Positions 44,007-53,759 of a DNA stretch of 64,000 nucleotides are shown piece after piece. The translations under genes and the position numbers were made by a program. The notes under the pieces were generated by a model, which saw nothing but the letters and a program-made list of their open reading frames with translations, was not told the DNA's origin and did no database searches. Origin of the DNA: Heterodera schachtii (lineage: Eukaryota; Nematoda; Chromadorea; Rhabditida; Heteroderidae). How positions within the stretch are numbered: position 1 is the first letter of the stretch; each line of letters begins with the position of its first letter. The stretch spans positions 976,782 to 1,040,781 of the forward strand of contig SIJG01000005.1 in assembly GCA_023374025.1 (NCBI GenBank). Reading direction: 5' to 3'.

Positions 44007-45112
44007 CTGAAATTGTGAAAAAATATAAGTAGTTAATGGGAATTCAGTGCTATCTTCGTCTTCGTTGCCCCCGTGGTCTTTTTTTGTTTGTTTTTGTTTT
44101 CCGCTTGGGATGCAGCGGCGGGGGACCCTTTTGGGTTTAATTCGAAAATAATTTAGCCCTAAAATACATATTAATTATCAATTCAATTATTTTGTCTCAC
44201 ATTTTCCTCAAAGTTAGATTATTCATTATCTTCTGTTCTCCAAATGCTGTCTCAAATGGACCCAACGATTGCTGCTGATTTTCTCCAATTGTGGCAGAAG
44301 AAATTAAACAACGGTCGGCGGAGGAAAGTTTTTTCTTTTTTTCGACGGGGATCCCATTGTAAATTTATTAATCCCTTAAAAGTAAAATTCGTTTGAAATT
44401 AATAAAATTTAGCGGCCATAAGCCAAATTATGCCCTCTTAAAATATAACAGCACAGAAGGGAGCCAGAGAATGCGACACTTGAAAACACGATATCAAACT
44501 TAGATTTTTAAAAACAATTATTTGTATTTCTATACAGCGCCCGGAAAATGAACATATGTACCAAAAATATAAATATGTGTAGGTAAATGGATTTTGTAAG
44601 ATAGTTAAGGAAAACTGGTGCAGGTTCGAGTCCTCACTAGTGTTTCCAGGGTTTTCGAGAGCGCTGATTATGATTCCGACGTCCATTTCGACTAATTAAG
44701 AGTCCCGGACTCAAATTCGAACAGTTGGTCGAAGTCAAAAATTCTCAAAAAACTTTTTCACCAAATAAATATGACCAACAATATGTCAAATATAGAGCAA
44801 TTAATTTTCGCATGGACAAGAATTTTTCTACGTTGATATGATTAAGTTATTCCACTGAAATTGACCAATTAAATAATTTCACTGCTTTAAAACTTCATGA
44901 AAAACCCGCATTATTGAATGACGGTGGTAAAGTTTTTTGAGAATTTTTGACTTTTCGACCAAATGTTCGAATTTGAGTCCGGGACTCTGAATTGGTCAAA
45001 ATGGAGGTCGGATTCGTAATCAGCGCCCTCGAAAACCCTGGAAATATTTTTATACGACTTCAATAAAATAATTTTTTTTTTGTGGCGTACCAACTGCACT
45101 AGTACCAAATTG
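44007..45112. other. Intergenic, repeats, no firm gene
   Basis: A short open stretch at 44244-44400 (+, MLSQMDPTIAADFLQLWQKK) is gene-like but cannot be placed in a model. A B-box-like GGTTCGAGTCC lies near 44627. Inverted partial repeats with GTCCGGGACTC motifs occur at about 44630-45030. Confidence 0.4.
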
Positions 45113-45852
45113 CGGTCAGGGTCGTTTTCGTACCGCCATTTTCGTACCGCCGTTTTCATACCGCCGTTTTCGTACGGGGGACGTTTTCGTACGAGTTCTT
45201 GTACAAGCGTCAGATTCAATTAGAAAAACTTAAGAACTAATAGAACCAAAATTTATCATTTTTTGTTTCCCATTCATAAAATTTTGTAGAAAATTCATAA
45301 CTTTAACAAAAATAACAAAATCCGGGACAAAATAAGGTCGCATCCATAGTTTCGGAAAATACCAGCGAGAAAATTGTTAAGGTTTTCGGGATTGACATTG
45401 GCATTGGCATAATTGTGATCATTTTGAGGGACAATATTGTTATTGATATCGTTATAGCGTTGGACGAGACGAAGAATCCGTGCGTCGCATCGCGATACTT
45501 CTTTTTCTGTGCACCATCATGCACCAATTATCATTATTTAGTTTTGTTTTAATTACTTGCTGCTGGTTCATTTTGTAGTTAATAAAAGCTTAACTGTCAA
45601 ACATTAAAAGTAATTAAAAAAAGATTAACAAATTCTTTGAATGCAATTTTTTTTTGCATATCCACTCGTACGAAAACGGCGGTACGAAAAGTTCCTCCGT
45701 ACGAAAACGGCGGTACGAAAAGGTCCTCCGTACGAAAACGGCGGTACGAAAAGGTCCCCGGTACGAAAACGGCGGTACGAAAACGGCGGTACGAAAACGG
45801 CGGTACGAAAATGGCGGTACGAAAACGGCGGTACGAAAACGTCCTGGCCCGC
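45113..45852. mobile_element. 740-bp TIR element with subterminal 14-bp minisatellites
   Basis: Flanked by the perfect 8-bp duplication CCAAATTG (45105-45112 and 45853-45860). Both ends carry arrays of the 14-mer GTACGAAAACGGCG in opposite orientation (45121-45193 and 45667-45845). The interior (about 45320-45543) is open on both strands and has a hydrophobic frame (GIDIGIGIIVIIL, +) that may be captured sequence. Because 14 is not a multiple of three, all three frames of the array encode the same 14-residue repeat. Confidence 0.75.
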
Positions 45853-46017
45853 CCAAATTGTGTTAAAGGTTTTCACAATGAAAGCTCTTGATGAGTAGAA
45901 ACCTTTCTAAGCAAATGCAAATTTTCAAAGACTCATAGGAGAAGATGGGTAAAGCAGTCGTAAATTAATTTATTGAAAAATAATTAAATATTTATAATAT
46001 TTAGGAAATGTTTGGAC

Positions 46018-46192
46018 TAGAGAGCGGCGGGAACGGGAATCCCGCGGGAAAACACGGGAATCCCGTTCCCGTTTCCCGTCTTTTTTGCCTGGTTTTACGC
46101 GAACGGGAAAAAGGCGGGAATCCCGTTCGGGAATCCCGCCCCGTTCATTTTCGTTTTCCCGTTCCCGGAAAATTTTTTTTTACCGCTCTCTA
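46018..46192. mobile_element. GC-rich MITE, 175 bp, 8-bp target duplication
   Basis: Ends TAGAGAGCGG and its inverse, perfect duplication GTTTGGAC (46010-46017 and 46193-46200). The interior is made of palindromic GGGAATCCCG and GGGAACGGG units. The ends resemble the TAGAGC family at 31773 and 41780. Confidence 0.85.
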
Positions 46193-47217
46193 GTTTGGAC
46201 CGATTCCGCCTCCAATGTATAAAGAACGCATTTTTGCTTTTAGGTATAAATTGCCTTATAATTGGTATTTTTCTTCTGGCAACTTCTCTGACTTTAAAAT
46301 TGCCAACGAAAAAATTAAAATTTTATTTAAAAAAAAAAATAAAGAAAATCTTTTAAAAATATTGTTTTTTATTTTCATGTTGTAATTCTTAAAAATTAGT
46401 CAACCCAAGGGTCAAAATTCCAGTAGAATTCCATTTTTGTCTACGTAGCGTTTGTGCACGAAATTCCGAGCTCAACTCGCTGCGTCCACTTGTCAGTCGA
46501 TGCTTCTGCTGACTTCAAAAATGAAGTCGGAAAGTGTCGGGTGATGACAACGACCCTTTTAAAATTGGAGTTTTTTTTTGGGGTTTTATCAGTAAAAATA
46601 CTGAGAAATGAACGTGGGTTGCTTCGATACCAATTTTGGTGGGTGTCCGATTTGCGCAGCGCCCCTAAATAACCCTCGAATGCAACACAGAACTGCTACT
46701 GCTGAACTGCTAAACACCTTTTCACCCCTCTTTATGGGACCAGCAGCAGCAGGCAGAAAGTGAAAAAACAAAGCATTTTATTGATTCAATGGATGCATAA
46801 ATTTTCCACACATTTCCTTTTCCTATGGTTTGTCATTTCTAAATTTCGTGAGCATTTGTTTTCTTTCTTCACAAAAAAATATGTACCTATCTAGCTTTGT
46901 CCGTTTCAACTAAATTAAATATTTTCGATATAATCCGATAGGTGTTCTCTATTAGCATGCTACCAAAACAATTCGTTATGACTTAAGAAATACAGGGCAA
47001 TAAGGGCACTAGGCAGTATTGGATGAAATCAAGTGATTAATTCGTTTATTCTAAGAAAACCCATGAACAATTATTGCGTTTTTGCCAATGGTAATTCACT
47101 AATTTGTAAGTAACTAAGAACACAATTTACCATTAACGGATGCTTATCAAATTAAAATAAATAAATAGTGAAATCTCGCTAAAAATCGGTTATTTATTTA
47201 GAATTTTAAAATAATCA
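46193..47217. other. Intergenic, possible short exon
   Basis: A plus-strand stretch (46438-46541) reads VYVAFVHEIPSSTRCVHLSV and ends at a GT donor, but no partner exon is evident. The remainder is AT-rich. Confidence 0.35.
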
Positions 47218-49886
47218 ATGGATGACAATGACGAATTTGTTTTTGTTGATGAAAAATCGTTCACTGATCTCATCATCGAGCGATCAGGGAACAGCCCAAA
47301 CAAAACGACATTCACTGATGTGACACAATTTGCCGCACTGTGATTAATTTAATTTAATTAAAACCTGCTAATTTTCATATTTAAGTGAATTTATAATTGA
47401 TAACGCCTATCACAAATTGGAGATCAAAGACATTGGCAATGCTTTTGCGTCGGAAGTGCCATTGGCACAAATTATTCGATGGAAATGGGATGGTAATGGG
47501 GCGCAAGTGATCAGCGAAGTGATTTACAAAATAATATTTTTTAATTAAAATTAAAATTATTAAAAAATTTAGACAAAAACACTCACAATTGGCGCGAAAT
47601 TGGAGTTCACTTCCGTTCATTCTTTGTCTACATTTGTTGTCAGAATTCTTAAAAAGCGGGAAATGAATGATAAAAAGTAAGTAGATAAATCATTTTGAAT
47701 TAGTGAAGTGGATGCTGATTCCCCCATTTTCGGAAAAAATTATTATGAAAGTCGAAAAGATATTTCCATCTTGAACTTTTGGGATCGCCGATCTAATCAT
47801 CAAAAATAAATGGCCATTCGGCGTTTTTTTTTGTATCCGTCTTACTTTAAAAAGAAATTGAATTTTTGTCTTTTATTCGAATTTAAATTTTAGTGACACT
47901 GAAAAATCTAAGAAATGTTTACTAATTTTAACAAAAATTTGCCAAAATGGTTGAAGTTTAATTAATACTATTTTTTACAAAATAATGTTTCCTTTCGCTT
48001 TTGTCGTCCATGCCCTCCGATCAGTTCACTGGACGATGAATTGACAGTGAAAATCGGTGATAAGCAGATGAAAAAATATTATCAATCATATAATATTTAC
48101 AATTCTTTGCCAAAGATATGGCATTTCGAAATATTTTCATTGACAATAAAATATTTTTTGCTTTTACAATAAAAGTCAAAATTTCGGGTATCGACTTCAA
48201 AAAGACCGAGACCAACCCAGTTACTCCCCCGACATTTATCAATGCTTTGTGGTACGCGATGAATTTAGGCAGAATTTTGCGAAATTTCAGCAATTTTTAC
48301 CTTTCAAAAACGAGTAGGGGAATGGCAGGCTTAACCCTAAGCCCTTGATCAATCCAATGTCCATTCCGATCACATCGAAAATTCGATCAGCAGATCGCCG
48401 TGTCCGCTGCTTGGCTTATGTCCCTTTCGCCGGTGATCAATCGGATGCTTAGTGTGGAGATGAAGGAGAAGCAGCAGCGAACACTTACTTTGGACGAATT
48501 GGGCGTGGACATGGAGCTGTTCACAGAATTTCTTATGCACATTTCTCCCAATGCGCTTCATGAACCGATTCTGCCAGGCCGTAATTATCTTTTCTAATAA
48601 TTTCCGCTTTAATTTAACTTTTTTTCTAATTTGGGGGTGAGAGCTGTGTTTTAGGAAATACGGCAAAACAAATTTAGAGGCTTAGACAGCAGACATAATT
48701 TTTATGTTTTGTTTAAAACAGATTAATTTCCGAATCGGCTTCATTTTCAATCCAATTTTCACTTTTTTATATTCTAATAATGCACTAATAATGACCAGGG
48801 TTCCCAAGTTTTTTTTTTCAAAATAAGGACAAACAAGGCTAAAACTAGGATTTTGACCCCAAAAATAAGATTTTTTCTACAACTAATAGTAGCGTGAAGG
48901 AAACGCAATAAAACACATGAAAATCGACTTAAAACAACATTGTATTAGCGTGAAACATTGAATTTTTTTTCCGTTGACCATTTTTCTCATTTTACCGCAT
49001 ATGCACTTTTTTGCGGCGCTTTTTTCCCAAAAAAAAACTTAGAGAAAGTGAGGGGGGGGGGGATCCGGCGGTGCCGATAGGCGCCGCAGGGGAATTTTTT
49101 TTGAAAATTTGAAGCAATTTGTTAACAGATTTTGCCCACAAATTGTCCAAATTTAGTGATTTTTTAGCAAAAAAATTCAGAAAATTGTGACTGTTCTTTA
49201 AGGCATTTTGGGCAACAGATTTTCACCAAAAAATTACCAATTTTTATGATTTTGAGCCAATTTAAAAAAAAAAGTTTTTGGGGCCGGCGGTGCCGATAGG
49301 CGCCGCCGGGAAAAAATTTTGAAAATTGGGAGTTTTGGTAGCATTTATATCAGCGAAATAAATCATTTAAGCATAAAAATTTAAAAGTTTGGGAAAGCCT
49401 AAAAATAAGACAAATCTTAGAAACAAGCACATTTTTAATTTCTAAGATCTGGCACCTCCAAATAAGGACAAATCTTAGAAATAAGGACACTTGGGAACCC
49501 TGATAATGACTCATTATTTTTTATATAACAAAATGCAGAAATCAAAAATTCAGCTAAAAATGTGCTTTTGCTGCTCAAATTGGCCGACTACTTCCAATTG
49601 GATTGGTTAAAGTCGCGCTGTGAGAAGCATCTGATCAATTGCGTGGAAATTCCGCTGATCGACCGTTTCCTTCTAACCAAACAATACGGGCTCACCATTT
49701 TGAAAGTGATTTTTCATTTTTTAAGAGATTTTTTTAATTTATTTTTGTGTTTTCCCCCTTCAGAATTACTTTTTGCATTTGAATGTTGACAAATTGCGTG
49801 CATTTTTTAAAGCAAATCATGTTCAATTGTTGCCCAATGTTAGCGACGAATTTTGCGGTGATTTCTGTTTCCGACTTTGTGGATAG
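47218..49886 (+). CDS. BTB/POZ-domain protein
   Basis: Firm exons are 47218-47339, 47386-47506, 47573-47676, 48394-48580 (the 3' border could instead be a GC donor at 48576), 49539-49705 and 49764-49886 (TAG). An exon near 48027 (reading SLDDELTVKIGDKQMKKY) also fits frame with 47676, but its 3' border is not resolved. The central part is a BTB fold: ELTVKIGDKQ, then AVSAAWLMSLSPVINRMLS, then LTLDELGVDMELFTEFLMHI, then LLLLKLADYFQLDWLKSRCE and KHLI. The N-terminal 100 residues (DEFVFVDEKSFTDLIIERSG, then FIIDNAYHKLEIKDIG) look like a substrate-recognition region similar in layout to MATH-BTB proteins. Such proteins typically act as Cullin-3 adaptors. A MITE sits in the intron after the main BTB exon. 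Confidence 0.72.
48796..49502. mobile_element. hAT-type MITE, 707 bp, in a BTB-gene intron
   Basis: Ends CAGGGTTCCCAAGT and its inverse, perfect duplication ATAATGAC (48788-48795 and 49503-49510). It has two palindromic cores (near 49066 and 49287). Confidence 0.88.
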
Positions 49887-50230
49887 ATTTTGTGAGATCT
49901 GCATTTTTGGATTTATCTTGATAAGACCACATGTTATCACCAGTGTTTCCACTTTCTTTAAGAGATTTGTTAAGCATTTATGTGTTAAAAATGGAGAAAT
50001 ATGTTCGAAACTCTTATAAAGTCAAAATATCGTTAATATTTATCATTTTTCATTTAATTATTTTTTTTTTTGAGCGGTTTGAATGAGATTTGTTTACTTA
50101 TTTTCTTCGAAATGTTTGTTTTTCACTTTTTAGATACATATTTATTTAATTAAACGAAAGTTTTTGTTTGATTTAAAAATGATTTATTAAATAACCACAA
50201 TACACATATGTATGTATAACAAGAAAAATC
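49887..50230. other. 3' flank of the BTB gene
   Basis: AT-rich sequence with no gene seen. An AATAAA-like motif was not clearly placed. Confidence 0.4.
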
Positions 50231-50434
50231 GATACTTTTCCGTTTTGGGGCCAGTTTAAAATTTTTTTTAAATCAACAGCTGGCGCGTAGAATTGCTGAA
50301 GCTACGCGCCAAAATATTTCGGAGGCATAAATGCCACAATTTGAGTTAATATCTCTTCGAATGGATCTGCAATTATACTAGCTCGCTGTTGATTTAAAAA
50401 AAAAATTCAAACTTTGGCCCCAGGGAAAAGTACC
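50231..50434. mobile_element. Foldback-family MITE, 204 bp, 8-bp target duplication
   Basis: Ends GATACTTTTCC and the inverse of GGTACTTTTCC, perfect duplication GAAAAATC (50223-50230 and 50435-50442). The left arm contains TTTAAATCAACAGC and the right arm its inverse. The centre has a 9-bp stem GGCGCGTAG / CTACGCGCC. Confidence 0.82.
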
Positions 50435-50632
50435 GAAAAATCAAAAGATTCAAAGAAACGCATTTAAAATGACACAAATGCTTAAGGAATAATACTAACA
50501 AAATAACAAACAATAATTTCCTATTAAATAATTCAAAGGATCAATCACTTCTCAACAATACATTTGCGCTGATCACTTGGGTCGTTTGGGTTGTAAATGT
50601 CATCGATAATACTAAAACCAAAAATGGAAATG

Positions 50633-51484
50633 AAAAATATTGATCATATGGCCCAGAATCCAAAATGCTCGAAATATATACCAATCGATAGCCCAGACCC
50701 GGGACTGAAATGGCCAAATGGCTTTGGGACTGAACCGTCCAAACCCTTAAACGCATGGAATGTGACAAAATGCATATCAATCGATCCTCATCGTCAGTTA
50801 ATCAAGAATCCGAAGGAATTTTTGGATAAAAAAGAAATTAACAAAAGTTATAGGTCACCTTAAAACCGGTTCAGTCAAAAAATAACAAAAATTCGTCATA
50901 TTTGAAAAATTTAATTTTTCCAATTGCGCTAAAAAACCGCCGCACACTCGACTACGGCGGCTAGTAGGTGGGGCGAGACTACGGCTACGGAAGAAGTCCG
51001 CGCGTGATCCGCAGGCGGTTGACTGATTGGCGCGGGCCCCCGCAGTCAATCGCCTGTGGCGCTCGTCAGACGTCTTCCTCAGCCCTCCGTCTCGCCCCAC
51101 TACTTGCTCCGTCTTCGCATGCTCCCTTTTGCGAAGTTCAAAAACCTGGTGTTTTACGTTTTTTTGGCTCACCTAAATTAATTTTTTAATCAAAGTCAGT
51201 TTCGGGTATTTTGGAGGACCTATAACTTTTGTCAATTTCTTTTTCATCCAAATTAGCAGACCGTGAAGAACGATTCATATGCATTTTGTCGTAATTCCAT
51301 GCTTTTTAAGTCAGTGGACGGTTCAGTCCCAAAGCCATTTGGCCATTTCAGTCCCGGGTCTGTAACTCTTCAGGGATTGGTTTCCGCAAAAAATTTCTTT
51401 CGGATTCTTCCATTACAGACTTAGGGCTATCGATTGGTATATATTTCGAGCATTTTCGGCTCTGGGCCATATGATCAATATTTA
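50633..51484. repeat. Palindromic locus with a GC-rich foldback core
   Basis: Outer arms 50633-50855 and 51218-51484 are reverse complements (AATATTGATCATATGGCCCA against its inverse; also CCAATCGATAG and GGGACTGAA blocks). The centre (50925-51140) is the same GC-rich core found in the foldback elements at 10720, 13375 and 30540. The left arm is open on the plus strand (50597-50863), but I do not treat it as a gene because the right arm breaks that frame. Confidence 0.75.
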
Positions 51485-52161
51485 CCCAATTGTATTGGGC
51501 CCAAAAAATTCAACTCAATCGCTTCCTTCTCCCAATTAGTCCATTTGTTCTCATCTTGCGAAATCGGACAACGAATCAACAAAAAATGTTTGTTATTTTT
51601 GTTCGCACTTTTCAACGTCAATCGCTCCCCATTCAATTCATTGGTCAAATCGAAAGGCAAAACGAAATCATAATCAATACAATTGCAAATGGGAATGATG
51701 AAATTGGCACGAAATGACGCAGTGGAAAATGCCTAAAAAGGAGAAAACATTGCGCATTATAAATGAAATGAAATTAATTTAATCGCCGCCATCAGTTCAT
51801 TGATTTTTGATGACCATTCCTCATCAAAATCGATACAGTACTTGAGAACTTTTGGCCATTGCTTGGCATCGGCAGAGTCATCGGGCGGAAAAAACGGGGA
51901 AAAGAATGTCGTCATAGGTAAAGACAAAGCGAAGGGATGGACAATCGCTGAGAATGGACGAGTGCCCGAAAACGCAATCGGTCGAGATCCCCTGGCCACA
52001 AAATAGTCCCGCGAATTCCATCTTCGAGTAATGGCCAAAAGTTGAGCAAGACGTGTTCCAAAACACGATCAATGTTTATTTGAACACTCAAATTAATTCC
52101 ATAATTTGCAAAAACCGAAGAGAAATTGCGAAAAAATTCGATGACCTTATAGTCGATGTAA
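51475..52161 (-). pseudogene. F-box-like family gene, 3' half, two frameshifts
   Basis: After TTTTCAG at 52162-52164 the minus strand reads YIDYKVIEFFRNFS, then FWPLLEDGI, then LDRLRF. In a second frame it reads SSILSDCPSLRFVFTYDDIL, and in a third DDSADAKQWPKVLKY. After an acceptor near 51734 comes PFDLTNELNGERLTL, then LLIRCPISQDENKWTNWEKE. The order (YID..VI.F, LDRLR, DDSA, PF.L.N...GERL, RCPI..DE.KW..WEKEA) is diagnostic of the Globodera F-box-like family. Two frame changes separate otherwise well-kept segments. The F-box half is missing; a minisatellite lies where it should be. Confidence 0.7.
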
Positions 52162-52269
52162 CTGAAAACTAGCGGGTGCGTGAACCACCGGCTCTGAGCT
52201 GGGATAAAGCGCTTCGCGCTTCTTGAGGTTCGCTACCTAGGTAAGCTATTGGGTTGTGCAGCACAACCA

Positions 52270-52700
52270 CGGGTGGAAGAGGTACAACCTGATTAGAAGA
52301 GGTAAAACAATGTTCGAAGTAATAATTGTTAAAAGAGGTACAACAATGGATAGAAGAGGTAAAACAATGTTCGAAGAGGTACAACAATTGTTAAAAGAAG
52401 TACAACCACGGGTGGAGGAGGTACAACATTGATTAGAAGCGGTACAACAGTGATTAGAAGAGGTATAACTTCAGTGGAAGAGGTACAACTACGGGTTGAA
52501 GAGGTACAACAGTTATTAGAAGAAGTACAACAGTGATTAGAATAGGTATAACAACAGGTGGAAGAGGTACAACTACGGGTTGAAGAGGTACAACAGTTAT
52601 TAGAAGAGGTACAAAAATTGTTAAAAAAGTTACAACAGTGATTAGAAAAGGTACAATCGTGATTAGATGAAGTACAACAGTGATTAGATTAGGGGGTGAA
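52270..52700. repeat. Minisatellite, about 21-bp unit
   Basis: Tandem degenerate copies of GATTAGAAGAGGTACAACAGT and shorter variants run for about 420 bp. It replaces the 5' part of the F-box-like pseudogene. Confidence 0.8.
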
Positions 52701-53759
52701 GAATTTTAAAAAACACGATAATTCAGAAATTTTTTTTCTAAGGGTTAGAAAAATTTTGCCATGAAAAAACATTCGACTTATCTATAAGAGCACAAAATTC
52801 TCTAAAATTGCCTTTAAAAAGTGCCAGAAGTAAAAATATGATCAGAAAGTGATCCAAACTTTGTGATAAATAAGTGATCACAACAGTGATTTCTTTATTT
52901 TTTGTGAGAAAAAAACTGCTAAAGTATATCATTTTTCCCATTCGCCAAAGAACTAAAAAAAATTTCCCAAAAATTAATCCGCCAAAATTTATTTATTTTT
53001 TCTTGATAAAATTTTTGTTTAAAAATAGTCCTTTCGAAAAAACTTTCTAATATTTAAGTCTAAAATCTGAAAAATTGTACTCAAATATTCAATTTTATCC
53101 CCGGCTGCGCATATCGCCACCGCCGGCCTCCCACCTCCCCCCTGATTCCAAAATGTTTTTTTTCAGAAAACACGCCACCGGACTCGCTCAGTTCGGCCCC
53201 CAGGGTTCGGTCCCAGCATGTTTTTCCACTATAACTTTTTTGTTTACATTCAAATTTGTTCATTAAAAATATTTTTGTGAGTATTTAACTAAATTTACGA
53301 TTACTTTTACGGGGCGAGAGTTTTACGGGATAGCCGCTCCCGGAAGACTTCCTTTTTTACCGGGTTCTAACAAAATTAAGTTTTCGATTCCTTTTTTTCG
53401 ATTACATTTTCATGTATTTTGCTACTTAAAAGAGTTAATAAAAACATTAATTTATTTGCCTATTTTTGTGCCAATTTTGCGATTTTTTGTGCCTAAAATG
53501 GAGTCCTATCAATCAAATTAGGCATTCTTGGTATTGTGTCAAAGGTTCATAAAATATTTTTTAAAAATGACAAAAAAATTAAATTAAATTATACATTCCC
53601 AAAAGTACTTTCCCTGCTTCTTCATCTCATTAATATAATTGTCGTCCCATTGTCACTTTCTTTGATCACTGCTGTCTTTTCGCTGCTCTTCGCTCCAACA
53701 CTCCGTCGGTTGGAAGACTTAATTAGGGAATATCGAATTAGTGCTTTCAGTAGGGTTAA
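52701..53759. other. Intergenic repeats
   Basis: Fragments of the GATC-rich dispersed repeat (52730-52800) and of a core-bearing MITE (GCGCATATCGCCACCGCC near 53106). No gene is supported. Confidence 0.45.

Noticed and set aside
45614..45898. Five overlapping ORFs in both orientations with YENGGTK / FRTAVFVPP repeats
   Set aside because: All are translations of a 14-bp tandem repeat inside a transposon; a repeat length coprime to three keeps every frame open.
50597..50863. Plus-strand ORF in the left arm of the 51-kb palindrome
   Set aside because: The inverted right arm carries breaks in the same frame and there are no splice or start signals; treated as repeat sequence.
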